Shown here: in pieces, positions 22,813-31,221 of the stretch | Layout: each line of letters starts with the position of its first letter | How positions within the stretch are numbered: position 1 is the stretch's first letter | Source: Nitrospiraceae bacterium | GTDB lineage: Bacteria; Nitrospirota; Thermodesulfovibrionia; UBA6902 | NCBI GenBank assembly: GCA_003599025.1 | Contig: QZIL01000108.1 | Span: forward strand, 1-36,537 | Direction: 5' to 3' | DNA: 36,537 bases | Notes under the pieces: generated by a model | Database searches by the model: none | Told to the model about the DNA's origin: nothing | Seen by the model: only the letters and a program-made list of their open reading frames with translations | Made by a program: the position numbers and the translations under genes

Positions 22813-25287
22813 TTAAAACAGCAGTTTAATATTCCTGAACTCATCACGCAGGGCCCCTGCTATTTTAAAAACGCTGTCTTCATATGATTGAACCTCATAA
22901 GTCTTTCCGTTTCCGGTTATAGTAACAGCACCGTTTATGTCTGTCCTGAAGACCGTAGCACCGGCCTTTTCATACCTCCCAAGGGTGTCCTTATGGGGAT
23001 GGCCGTAGGAATTCCTCCTGCCTGCGCTTATGACCGCAATCTCAGGACTGACAGCATTTATGAAGCCTTCAGAGCTCGAGGACCTTCCTCCGTGATGAGG
23101 GACTTTAATGATATCGCTCCTGAGACGGCTGCCAAGATGCAGAATGTCCGCTTCAGCCTCATTCTCTATGTCCCCTGTAAACAGGACCGATGCACTGTCC
23201 GTTTCTACTTTCAGCACCAGTGAGTCGTTATTCTGGGTAGCATACTGTTCAGAAGTTGAAGCTGCATAGAAATCTTCATAAGGATGGAACACGTAAATCC
23301 GGTACCGGGCACCTTCAAGCACATCTCCCCGCTTCAGAATTCTATTGGGGACTCCTCTTAGTGCTGCACTCTGGAATAAAACCTTTGCATCATCAGATAT
23401 CATTCCGTTAAACCATATCTCTCCAACATCAAAGTGTTCCAGAACATAGACGAGACCGCCATAATGGTCTGGATGGGTATGACTTACAACCATATAATCG
23501 ATCCTTCCTGTTCCTTTGGCCCACAGATAGGGGGCGATGACCATCCTGCCCATATCAGGCTCCAGTGTACTTCCATCAATAAGCATGACTTTTCCGTCAG
23601 GAAGTTCAACAACAGATGCATCGCCCTGCCCTGCATCCAGAAACGTGACTCCAAGTTTGTTCTCAGAGAGATGGGGACTTACTAAATAAATGCTGAAAAC
23701 AAACGCCAGAGGCACAACTCTCCATCTTGATTTATTTTTAACAAGAAATATCAATGAAAGATAATAACCCGCTATTACTGCATATGAAGGGTTGTGCAGA
23801 TGAACATTCGCATATGGGAAATTTGTAAAAAAGCCTATGCTTCTTAGTGCAAAACTTGTCAGCTCATCAATAAAAGCATTTAGCGGCATCAGGGGTATAT
23901 TAAATATTAGTGCAGTAAATGCTGAAACAAAACCAAGAGGAAGAACCACAAAACAGATAAACGGTGTCACGACAAGATTCGTAAGCAGCGAGATTAACGG
24001 AAACTGCTTGAAATAAAGAATTACAAACGGCGCAGTCCCCAGTACGGCAGCAAGTGTAATTAATATCCCTGTCCTCATTTTTTCAAGGACTGCACTGGCG
24101 AAGGATTTTATGCCTTCCCTGCTCAGCAGTGAGGCGGGGGGCTCAGGAATTTTTAGTCTGTGTTCCGGGTTCTGTGTTCTGGGTTCTGACAGTTTTCTGG
24201 TCTCTAATACGACCCCGATCGATAGCACCGCCACAAAAGACAGCATAAACGACAGTTCAAACAGAGTGGCCGGATCCCACAGTAGGATAAGAGTCGCTGC
24301 AATCGACAGGGAATTAAGCCACTGGCCTTTTCTTCCAAGCAATAATGCAAGCATGTAAATAAAGACCATGATAAAAGACCGTATTGTAGGTGTGCTTAAA
24401 CCGGAAAGCACAGCATACACCGCCAGTACAGGCAGTGTTACTCCGATGGCTATCCGTGTCGGGGTTATGTATAAAGTCATGCGCGTGAGGAATGAAGCAG
24501 GCAGACATTTGACCGCCGACTTAGTCATGGCAAAGAAAAGAAAGGCAAGCAATCCGAAATGGGTGCCGGATATGCTGAGCAGATGCGCCAGCCCCGTGGC
24601 GCTGAATGCGTCCCTCATTTCCCGGCTGATACCGCCTGTAAGGCCCGTTATCATGGCATTATGCAGAGAGGAGTTTTCCGCAGACAGGCTCTTGTCTATT
24701 TTCCTCCCAAGTTCCTGCCGTATTCCTGATATCCCGGCTGGCAGTCCGCCTCCCCTGCCAACGATCTTCATTTGCTTTATATAGCCGGTGGCTGCTACCC
24801 CATCCTTTTTCAAATCATATGAAAATACACCGGGATTATAAAAAGTGCCGGGTTCTTTCAGTCGCGCAACAGCACTGACCCTGTCGCCAGGCCCGGGCAT
24901 AAATCCGCTTATTTTTTCCCGGAACAAATCCGGCAAGATGACAAGCCTGATGCTGCCCTGGAATTTTTGCCCTTCAACTACTGCTTCATTAACAGTGAAG
25001 CGCAGCTTTCCCCCGGACATCTCGGGCACACCAATAATTGTCCCTTCAATGTTTAAATTCCCGGCCGGGAATTTCATTTCAGGCAGCGCGTCCTGCCGTA
25101 TAAAGCTGTAGAAAAAACCGGACAGGGCCACACAGATAACTATGACGGCCTTTTTCCCAAATAAGCGACGTCTCAGGAACAGCAAAATAACAGCTGCCAC
25201 GAATATTAATACGATCGTTACCGGGAAAAACGGGAAGAAGTTGAAGGCGGCAATACCGGATATGAAAGCTAAGGCAATGTTAATCAT
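22813..25287 (-). CDS. comEC: ComEC/Rec2-family DNA uptake channel protein
   Basis: This 824-residue protein has an N-terminal membrane segment with a DUF4131-like region, the multi-helix Competence domain (M-I-T-G-L-T-G-G-I and L-L-S-I-S-G-T-H-F-G-L near 210-245), and a C-terminal metallo-beta-lactamase-like domain: D-A-G-Q-G-D-A, S-H-T-H-P-D-H-Y-G-G, L-F-T-G-D-I and P-H-H-G-G-R-S-S. ComEC carries single-stranded DNA across the inner membrane in natural transformation. The middle holds an odd polar stretch R-T-Q-N-P-E-H-R-L-K encoded by a 14-bp tandem repeat. Other competence genes are absent, apart from the pilus ATPase genes at the left. Confidence 0.92.
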   Translation of the reverse strand: MINIALAFISGIAAFNFFPFFPVTIVLIFVAAVILLFLRRRLFGKKAVIVICVALSGFFYSFIRQDALPEMKFPAGNLNIEGTIIGVPEMSGGKLRFTVNEAVVEGQKFQGSIRLVILPDLFREKISGFMPGPGDRVSAVARLKEPGTFYNPGVFSYDLKKDGVAATGYIKQMKIVGRGGGLPAGISGIRQELGRKIDKSLSAENSSLHNAMITGLTGGISREMRDAFSATGLAHLLSISGTHFGLLAFLFFAMTKSAVKCLPASFLTRMTLYITPTRIAIGVTLPVLAVYAVLSGLSTPTIRSFIMVFIYMLALLLGRKGQWLNSLSIAATLILLWDPATLFELSFMLSFVAVLSIGVVLETRKLSEPRTQNPEHRLKIPEPPASLLSREGIKSFASAVLEKMRTGILITLAAVLGTAPFVILYFKQFPLISLLTNLVVTPFICFVVLPLGFVSAFTALIFNIPLMPLNAFIDELTSFALRSIGFFTNFPYANVHLHNPSYAVIAGYYLSLIFLVKNKSRWRVVPLAFVFSIYLVSPHLSENKLGVTFLDAGQGDASVVELPDGKVMLIDGSTLEPDMGRMVIAPYLWAKGTGRIDYMVVSHTHPDHYGGLVYVLEHFDVGEIWFNGMISDDAKVLFQSAALRGVPNRILKRGDVLEGARYRIYVFHPYEDFYAASTSEQYATQNNDSLVLKVETDSASVLFTGDIENEAEADILHLGSRLRSDIIKVPHHGGRSSSSEGFINAVSPEIAVISAGRRNSYGHPHKDTLGRYEKAGATVFRTDINGAVTITGNGKTYEVQSYEDSVFKIAGALRDEFRNIKLLF
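24160..24187. repeat. 14-bp tandem repeat inside comEC
   Basis: GTGTTCCGGGTTCT is followed by GTGTTCTGGGTTCT. Translated on the minus strand it gives the polar E-P-R-T-Q-N-P-E-H segment in a cytoplasm-facing loop. Confidence 0.75.
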
Positions 25288-25661
25288 GCTTATTCTGATA
25301 CCATCGAGAAAGTCAAATCACCTGATACATAAGAGCCCTCTAAGTTTAGTTATTTTCTGCCATTATTGCAACAAACCCTGATGTGGGGTTTCTCACAGGC
25401 AGGGTAATACCCGGCAAATGCTCAGCTTAAAAGACTGACACATCATTGCTGCTCCTAACCCCTAATTGATATCCCTGTATTAATTACTTTAGACTAAGAA
25501 CATTTAAGCCGAATATGAACCATATTGAACGTAATCATCTTTAAATATTGAGGAAATTAATACCACGAACCTGATTAGGGGAAATGAGAATCACGAGACC
25601 AGTTTCAATGTCCGGTTCTCAAGGAACCGGAAGCTGAAGGTCAGAAATAGGGCAAGCGTGA
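25288..25661. other. Intergenic region with small hairpins
   Basis: No gene is seen in these 374 bp. AAACCC (25373-25378) and GGGTTT (25386-25391) form a short stem. The part from about 25565 looks structured and is listed separately. Confidence 0.5.
25565..25658 (+). ncRNA. Structured leader; possible group II intron fragment
   Basis: CCGGTTC (25612-25618) and GAACCGG (25624-25630) form a 7-bp hairpin with a 5-base loop. The surrounding words (CACGAGACC, TCAAGGAACCGGAAGC, GGGCAAGCGTGA then ATG) remind me of conserved parts of bacterial group II introns upstream of their protein gene. No reverse transcriptase follows. The match is from memory and uncertain. Confidence 0.25.
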
Positions 25662-25709
25662 ATGGCCAAAAAGAAAGAAGTTAAGAAATATGAAGCAGGC
25701 GGAGGGGAC

Positions 25710-25868
25710 ATGAAATGTCCCATCTGCGGACATGATGAGTTCTGGAAACGGAAGACGCTGATGAATACAGCAGGGATGTCGTTCTGGGAGCTTGACTGGC
25801 TGAACAAAGAGGCGATCAACTACATCTGCGACAGGTGCGGGTATATCCTGTGGTTTTTCCCGAAATAA
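25710..25868 (+). CDS. Small zinc-ribbon protein
   Basis: This 52-residue protein has two C-x2-C knuckles, C-P-I-C-G-H-D and C-D-R-C-G-Y, a typical zinc ribbon of short nucleic-acid or protein-binding factors. The start at 25710 (M-K-C-P-I-C-G) is chosen because GGAGGGGAC directly precedes it and similar small ribbons begin this way. An in-frame ATG at 25662 would add 16 basic residues but has no clear ribosome binding site and abuts the structured leader. The function is unknown. Confidence 0.7.
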   Translation: MKCPICGHDEFWKRKTLMNTAGMSFWELDWLNKEAINYICDRCGYILWFFPK

Positions 25869-26049
25869 CTGGCTGTAGAATACGAAAAGGACAAAAATGC
25901 GCATCGCAATCATGTCCGGCGCTGAACTGGCAGATCTGTGAAATTTGTTATCCGGATGTTTTTGCTTCACAGGAGATAAGCCTCTTGAGCGTATTGACCG
26001 GGAGAGCTGTCCTTTTATGAAAAATTTAAAACTGACTTAGGTGGACAGA

Positions 26050-27066
26050 ATGAAAATTGAAGGCAAAATGGTGATTCTCTTGTTTGTGGTTATGATACTT
26101 GCGGGCATGCATGGCTATGCACGGTCTCAGCCGAATGGTAACCAGGAAAAAAATGATATGGACAAACTGATCCGGCAACTCGCGGACAAGGATGCCGCTA
26201 TGCGCGAGAAAGCAGTGTGGGCGCTTGGCGATACGATGTCAACAGAGGCTGCGGAAGCACTGGGTAAATCGCTTTCAGACGTTGAATGGCGGGTCCGCAT
26301 GGCAGCGGCCGTGGGACTGGGAAAGATAAGAGACCGGAAGGCAGCGCCGCATCTGCTTATTGCAACCGGTGATGCCGAGCCAGCAGTGCGGACAGCAGCG
26401 GTTCATGCGCTTGGACACATAAAAGACCCTGAGACCGTTGAACCGCTCATTAAAGCGCTTTCTGATGAAGGCCTGCTGCGGGCATCTGTGGTATGGGCCC
26501 TGGGCGAGTTCAACGATGTCAGGACGGTAGAGCCGCTGATCAAAACGCTCGGTGATCGTGATCCGGCTGTGCGTTGCGCTGTTGCAGAGGCGCTCGGGAA
26601 GACCAAAGACCAGAGGGGAGTTGAACCTCTCGTGAATGCGCTGCGCGACAGAAAAGAGGAAGTGAAGCAGTGTGCAGCGCTCGCGCTTGGTAAACACAGG
26701 GACACCACGGCAGTTGAACCGCTCATACGGCTGCTTGCCGACAAGAGTCCTAACGTGCGCGGCATGGCCTCCATAGCATTGGCTAAACTGGGGGACAGTA
26801 AGGGGCTGGCAGCTGTCAGGGACGTGCGTGAGAAAGAGCAGGAACTGAATCTGCACCGTGCACTGGATGCGGCGCTCGGCAGCTCAGATGCAGTGCAGTC
26901 GCTGATCGATGACCTTGGAGGGCCACGGTGGCAGGAGGCAGAGTTTTATCTGGAGAACATGGGCGGACTGGTTCTGCCCGCACTTAAAACCGCGCTGGCA
27001 AAAGAGGGAAACCAGCAGGCAAAAGAATTGCTTGAAAGGATTATTGAGAAGGTCTCACAGGAATAG
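26050..27066 (+). CDS. Exported HEAT-repeat protein
   Basis: This protein of about 338 residues has an N-terminal signal peptide (M-V-I-L-L-F-V-V-M-I-L-A-G, ending near Y-A-R-S-Q). It then has a series of PBS-lyase-type HEAT repeats of about 31 residues, marked by recurrent V-R-x-A-A-A-x-A-L-G-x-I-x-D and V-E-P-L-I-x-A-L words over residues 40-250. Such solenoids are protein-binding scaffolds. The final 70 residues are less regular. AGGTGG precedes the ATG at 26050; a GTG at 26041 is also open. It lies next to a membrane-protein gene, but no function can be given. Confidence 0.8.
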   Translation: MKIEGKMVILLFVVMILAGMHGYARSQPNGNQEKNDMDKLIRQLADKDAAMREKAVWALGDTMSTEAAEALGKSLSDVEWRVRMAAAVGLGKIRDRKAAPHLLIATGDAEPAVRTAAVHALGHIKDPETVEPLIKALSDEGLLRASVVWALGEFNDVRTVEPLIKTLGDRDPAVRCAVAEALGKTKDQRGVEPLVNALRDRKEEVKQCAALALGKHRDTTAVEPLIRLLADKSPNVRGMASIALAKLGDSKGLAAVRDVREKEQELNLHRALDAALGSSDAVQSLIDDLGGPRWQEAEFYLENMGGLVLPALKTALAKEGNQQAKELLERIIEKVSQE

Positions 27067-27135
27067 AAAGTATGCGTGGCAACGCAGAAAGGAAAGCAGA
27101 GCAGGAGATATCCGATCATGGATAAGGAGAAACTT

Positions 27136-28674
27136 ATGAAAGAGATAGCTTATACCAGCTTTGGAAGAAACAGTCTTGTTATAGGGCTCATCAGCCATGC
27201 TGCTGCATTGATTATCGGCATGATGCCTGCTTCAGTCGCCGGTTCATTCTTTGTTGCGTTATATTCTTTCTCCTGGCTGATATTTGTCTCTGGCGCATAT
27301 CAGGAACTGACAGACAGAGGCTACAGGCCTTTAGGCATTATGCACTTCTACATGGCAGTCGTGGCAGCAGTCATCCCCTTTATCGGTCCTCTGACCGGAC
27401 TCATGATGCTCTATAACCTTCAGGGCAGCAAAGATACAAGTCAGGAAAAAACACCTTTCGGCTTTGTCGCCTCGATTTTCAAACTGCGGGCCAATGTGCT
27501 TCTCGTTTTCCTTTTTATCGCTGTTATTTTCATTGTGTTCGCTTTAGTGAACACTAAAAATGACCGCTATTTCAAACATAAGGCTGCTGAAAGCATACTG
27601 CTGAAGGCTGCCTTTGCAGCGGAACTGTCCGAATCCGCTGGTTTTGTATCTGAAGGAAAATATTTCAAAGTCCGGATCCCCGCAGACTGGGGAAGAGAAG
27701 ACGGATTTCTTCTGAAGGAATACAAAGAATACGGCGTACGGCTCCGCGCGCCCGGTTCTTCCGGACTGGATTATGTTTTGATTGATATTGCATATTATGC
27801 CGGGAGGCACAGGACCCCTGAGAGATTCATCTTTGACATATTAAATCCTTCGTGGCCAAAAGGCGTTGTGCATACCCCTGTACAGGACGCAACCATCTCC
27901 GGAATGGCAGCCAGGACATTTCAGATAAAAACCACCAGGTTCCCGATAGCAGGCATAGGAGATGAAAAGGTCGATGCCATGGAGCGCTATGTTGTCTTTC
28001 CTGCCGCGGAAGGTTTTTTTGTCCTGCTCTACAATGCCCCTGTCGGTATTGCGGAGAAACAGGAAGCATTATTTCAACAGGTGCTTCATTCTTTCCAGCC
28101 CATGACGTCTGTAGATACCGGGCCTGCGGACAAGGATGAAATAACAGAAGAAGAATACAGCGTGTATACTGACTTTTTCAAAACAAAACATATGCCTGAA
28201 ATTGACTCTCCGGTGCCGCTTGATTTCCCTGCAGAAGGCGGTCTTGTCTATGAAAAAACCTCTGATGGAAAGAAAATTACCGCTGAAACCATCGAAGCCA
28301 TTGAGAAGTCATCAGGCAAACCGGATCACTCTTTAATCGAAAGTTATAACAGCAGGAACGCAAAGGGCTATTCGCTGAAAGACAAGATACTGGTCAATAC
28401 AGTAACGATACTTACTGAGGAAAGAATGGAAGAGATAAGGAAGAAGGGAGACCTCGGCAAAGGATTTGCGCAGGAACTTACGCGCAGTTACCCTCTTGAG
28501 GGAAAAATCATTTATCTCTCAAGGATCGGCTTTGACCGTGAGATGAATAATGCGCTGTTTTATGCAGGAAGCTCAAGCGGGGTGATGGGTGGCTCGTATT
28601 TTATTCTGATGGAAAAAACCGGCGAGGGATGGCGTCTGAAACATGCCTTTCTGAATACGTCCTGGTATTATTGA
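27136..28674 (+). CDS. Membrane protein with large C-terminal soluble part, function unknown
   Basis: The first roughly 85 residues hold about three hydrophobic helices, and a further strong one lies near residues 115-135. The remaining 370 residues are hydrophilic. That part begins with Y-F-K-V-R-I-P-A-D-W-G, similar to the start of PsbP-like folds, but I cannot assign a family. The start at 27136 (MKEIAYTSF) has AAGGAG 6 bases upstream. ATG 27118 and GTG 27076 are also in frame. It follows the HEAT-repeat gene within 70 bp, so the two are probably co-transcribed. Confidence 0.7.
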   Translation: MKEIAYTSFGRNSLVIGLISHAAALIIGMMPASVAGSFFVALYSFSWLIFVSGAYQELTDRGYRPLGIMHFYMAVVAAVIPFIGPLTGLMMLYNLQGSKDTSQEKTPFGFVASIFKLRANVLLVFLFIAVIFIVFALVNTKNDRYFKHKAAESILLKAAFAAELSESAGFVSEGKYFKVRIPADWGREDGFLLKEYKEYGVRLRAPGSSGLDYVLIDIAYYAGRHRTPERFIFDILNPSWPKGVVHTPVQDATISGMAARTFQIKTTRFPIAGIGDEKVDAMERYVVFPAAEGFFVLLYNAPVGIAEKQEALFQQVLHSFQPMTSVDTGPADKDEITEEEYSVYTDFFKTKHMPEIDSPVPLDFPAEGGLVYEKTSDGKKITAETIEAIEKSSGKPDHSLIESYNSRNAKGYSLKDKILVNTVTILTEERMEEIRKKGDLGKGFAQELTRSYPLEGKIIYLSRIGFDREMNNALFYAGSSSGVMGGSYFILMEKTGEGWRLKHAFLNTSWYY

Positions 28675-28699
28675 TAAGGATCGAAAATGACATGAACCT

Positions 28700-28887
28700 A
28701 TCTCAAAATTAGGTTATATCTTCGATGTTCAGTATGTCGTCATTCCCGCGAACACACTGTGTCACAATAGGGAATAGGCTTGTATTGTCATTCCGGACTT
28801 GATCCGGAATCCAGTCTTTTCACGATGTTCTGGATGCCCGCTTACTACATGCGGGCATGACAATCAACGGCATTTCAATTTTGAGAT
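28700..28887. repeat. Composite repeat: GTCATTCC element framed by an 11-bp inverted repeat
   Basis: ATCTCAAAATT (28700-28710) and AATTTTGAGAT (28877-28887) are perfect reverse complements. Between them GTCATTCC occurs at 28739 and 28787, and GGGCATGAC ends at 28862. This is the third and largest member of the dispersed repeat group in the window. Confidence 0.65.
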
Positions 28888-28978
28888 TGATTCATATCAG
28901 TTTATGATACGCGCTTAAAGAGGTTGCGGATATTTTTTGTGATCTTATAAACACCTCTGTATGAGAAAGGAAGAAACG

Positions 28979-29374
28979 ATGAGTACAGTGAAAGTAAAAC
29001 CGAGTAAAACACTCTCTGCAGGGTCTGTAGTTATGCTGATATTCATGCTACTGTTCGGCATAGGCTTCGCGGTCTTCAGTATAATCGATGTTTTCGATAG
29101 TGATGAGCTTTCCCTGAAGATTTTAGTGCCCCTTTTCTTTACTGTTTTTATAGGAGCTATTGTGTTTATTCTGGTCTATCATGTCATGAACCTCAAAGGT
29201 TCAAAAGGACTGTCCATGATTGATATAGATACCGAATCAGGATTTCCCACAGGTGAAACTGAAAGAGACCCGATAAAGAGGCTCCGCGACCTTGAGGCGC
29301 TCAAAAAGGATGGGCTCATCAGCAGCGAAGAATACAGCAGAAAACGCACCGAGATAATGGAGAAGAAATGGTAG
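28979..29374 (+). CDS. Membrane protein with C-terminal SHOCT domain
   Basis: This protein of about 131 residues has two hydrophobic helices (about 17-38 and 49-70) and ends with R-L-R-D-L-E-A-L-K-K-D-G-L-I-S-S-E-E-Y-S-R-K-R, a clear SHOCT domain, a short helical module found at protein ends and thought to help oligomerisation. AGGAAG lies 6 bases before the ATG at 28979; an upstream ATG at 28961 is possible. The biological role is unknown. Confidence 0.75.
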   Translation: MSTVKVKPSKTLSAGSVVMLIFMLLFGIGFAVFSIIDVFDSDELSLKILVPLFFTVFIGAIVFILVYHVMNLKGSKGLSMIDIDTESGFPTGETERDPIKRLRDLEALKKDGLISSEEYSRKRTEIMEKKW

Positions 29375-29477
29375 GCATGGGGTCCTGCCGGACAAAACTA
29401 TAGAGAAAACATGAGTTGTTATTGGATGATAAAGCTTTAGAAAGAACCAGAGCCCGATAAACCCCTAATAAAACAAC

Positions 29478-29528
29478 TTACGGCAATCCCCAATGAACGA
29501 CTTTAAAATTATTAGAGAGTTGCCGTAA
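29478..29528 (+). promoter_or_regulatory. 9-bp inverted repeat in the leader of the exported-protein operon
   Basis: TTACGGCAA (29478-29486) and TTGCCGTAA (29520-29528) are perfect reverse complements around a 33-base AT-rich loop, about 50 bp before the DUF4139 gene. It may be an operator pair or a leader hairpin. Confidence 0.45.
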
Positions 29529-29579
29529 TATAAGGATATTTATATTCTGATAATGCAGTCTATTATTAAGGAGGATACA

Positions 29580-31211
29580 ATGAACAGAAGACCTTTTCTA
29601 TGTCTATCAGCCTTTTTCCTAATTACCGCAGCATCTCTGTTTATCAGTCCATTTTCTGCAGGCCCATTGGCTGCGGAACCGGAACCCGGCACTGTCATTC
29701 AAAAAGTGACCGTTTATTCTGATGTTGCCATGATAAAGAAGGAGGCCAGGACATCTCTTAAAAAAGGCGAATACACCATCAGTCTCTCCGGTTTCCCCCA
29801 AAATCTCCTTGATGGTTCACTTCATACAGGCATATCAGGCAGCCGGGGCGCAAGGATTTCAAATGTAAGCGTTGAGGAAACATACCTGAAAAAGCAGGAC
29901 ACCGAGAGGATACAGAAACTGACGGCCAGGCTTGACAGCCTTAACGAACAGATATCCTCTGCTTCAAACGAGATTGCCGCAATCAACAGCTCGATAGAAT
30001 TCCTGAAAAAAACCGGGCCTTTTCCGCAGAACACAAAGGCCTCTGCAGCCGAAATCACAGGGCATGCCGAGTTTCTCGAACAAACAGTCTCCGCATACCT
30101 TGACCGCGCTGCCAGGACCGATACTGCCCTGAAAAAACTGAAAGAGCAAAGAGAGGCCGTTGAAAAGGAAATTTCGGAACAGAGCTTATCATCAAAAAAG
30201 GACAAGACCGTAATTGTGCATCTGATTTCAGACCGTGATGTCCCTGATGCGGTCATGACATTCTCATACCTGGCAAAAGGAGCGGGCTGGTCGCCGCAGT
30301 ATGAAATAAGGGCCGACTCGACTTCCGGGAGTGTCGATTTATCGTCTTTCGCGGTAATCAGGCAGGCCACGGGTGAAGACTGGAAAAACGTCAATATCGA
30401 GCTCTCTACTGCCAAACCTTCAGTCGGCGGCGCTGTTCCTGAGATAAGCCCCTGGTATATTGATGAATACAGGCCGGCGCCTTCATATTTCCAGCGCCTT
30501 GAGCGCCGCTCCATGACAAAGGGCATCCCTGAAATGGATATGATGGAGTACGTTGAAGAAGGACCGGAGATGCCGGAAGTCTCCAGAGAGGCAACATCGG
30601 TGACCTTCGCCCTGCCGGGAAGAATCGATGTCATGTCTGACAATAAGCCATACAAGTCCGCTGTTTCATCTAAAACAATAAAAACGGACATCATATACAG
30701 GACCGTGCCCCGGCTCTCGCAGAACGCCTTTCTCAGTGCGGTGCCTGAAAACCCGTTCGACTATCCTCTGTCTGCCGGGCCCATGAGCGTATTCCTTGAC
30801 GGAAGATTCATCAGTTCATCGGCCATTTCAGCGACCGTGCTTCCGGGAGCAACGTTTCAGGTATCTCTGGGAATTGATGAGGACTTAAAGGTGGAATGGA
30901 GAAACACAAAAAAATTTACGGAATCAGCCGGGATGTTCTCAAAGAACACGGTCATGCTCTTTGAATATGAGACCATTCTGACCAATAGCAAGAACAGGGG
31001 AGTCTCCATAGAGGTAAGGGACGCGCTGCCTGTGTCAAGAAATGAAAAGATAAAGGTGGACGTCAGGGCCCCTGCGGGCGGCGAGGCTTCTGTGACGGAC
31101 GAAGGCATAATCCTCTGGGACCTCAATATGGGCAGCAGCGAAAAAAAGAAACTCAAGACAGAATTCAGGGTCGAGTTCCCGAAGGAACTGCGGGTCCAGG
31201 GACTCGAGTAA
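29580..31211 (+). CDS. DUF4139 (MuiA-like) exported protein
   Basis: This protein of 543 residues has a signal peptide (F-F-L-I-T-A-A-S-L-F core, cut near L-A-A-E). It then has a DUF4140-type N-terminal domain (V-T-V-Y-S-D-V-A-M-I-K-K-E-A), a coiled coil at about 90-195, and a DUF4139 domain (G-A-G-W-S-P-Q-Y-E-I-R-A, R-Q-A-T-G-E-D-W-K-N-V, L-S-T-A-K-P). Proteins of this design, including the mucoidy inhibitor MuiA, are poorly understood and envelope-located. The start at 29580 is set by AAGGAGG 5-6 bases upstream; an earlier ATG at 29553 lacks one. It heads a run of exported proteins. Confidence 0.85.
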   Translation: MNRRPFLCLSAFFLITAASLFISPFSAGPLAAEPEPGTVIQKVTVYSDVAMIKKEARTSLKKGEYTISLSGFPQNLLDGSLHTGISGSRGARISNVSVEETYLKKQDTERIQKLTARLDSLNEQISSASNEIAAINSSIEFLKKTGPFPQNTKASAAEITGHAEFLEQTVSAYLDRAARTDTALKKLKEQREAVEKEISEQSLSSKKDKTVIVHLISDRDVPDAVMTFSYLAKGAGWSPQYEIRADSTSGSVDLSSFAVIRQATGEDWKNVNIELSTAKPSVGGAVPEISPWYIDEYRPAPSYFQRLERRSMTKGIPEMDMMEYVEEGPEMPEVSREATSVTFALPGRIDVMSDNKPYKSAVSSKTIKTDIIYRTVPRLSQNAFLSAVPENPFDYPLSAGPMSVFLDGRFISSSAISATVLPGATFQVSLGIDEDLKVEWRNTKKFTESAGMFSKNTVMLFEYETILTNSKNRGVSIEVRDALPVSRNEKIKVDVRAPAGGEASVTDEGIILWDLNMGSSEKKKLKTEFRVEFPKELRVQGLE

Positions 31212-31221
31212 GGAGGCTGAT

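Noticed and set aside
26275-26856. 193-codon minus-strand frame opposite the HEAT-repeat gene
   Set aside because: Its internal repetition simply mirrors the HEAT repeats on the coding strand.
29822-30694. 290-codon minus-strand frame opposite the DUF4139 gene
   Set aside because: Antisense shadow of a gene with a signal peptide and recognisable domains; no start signal.
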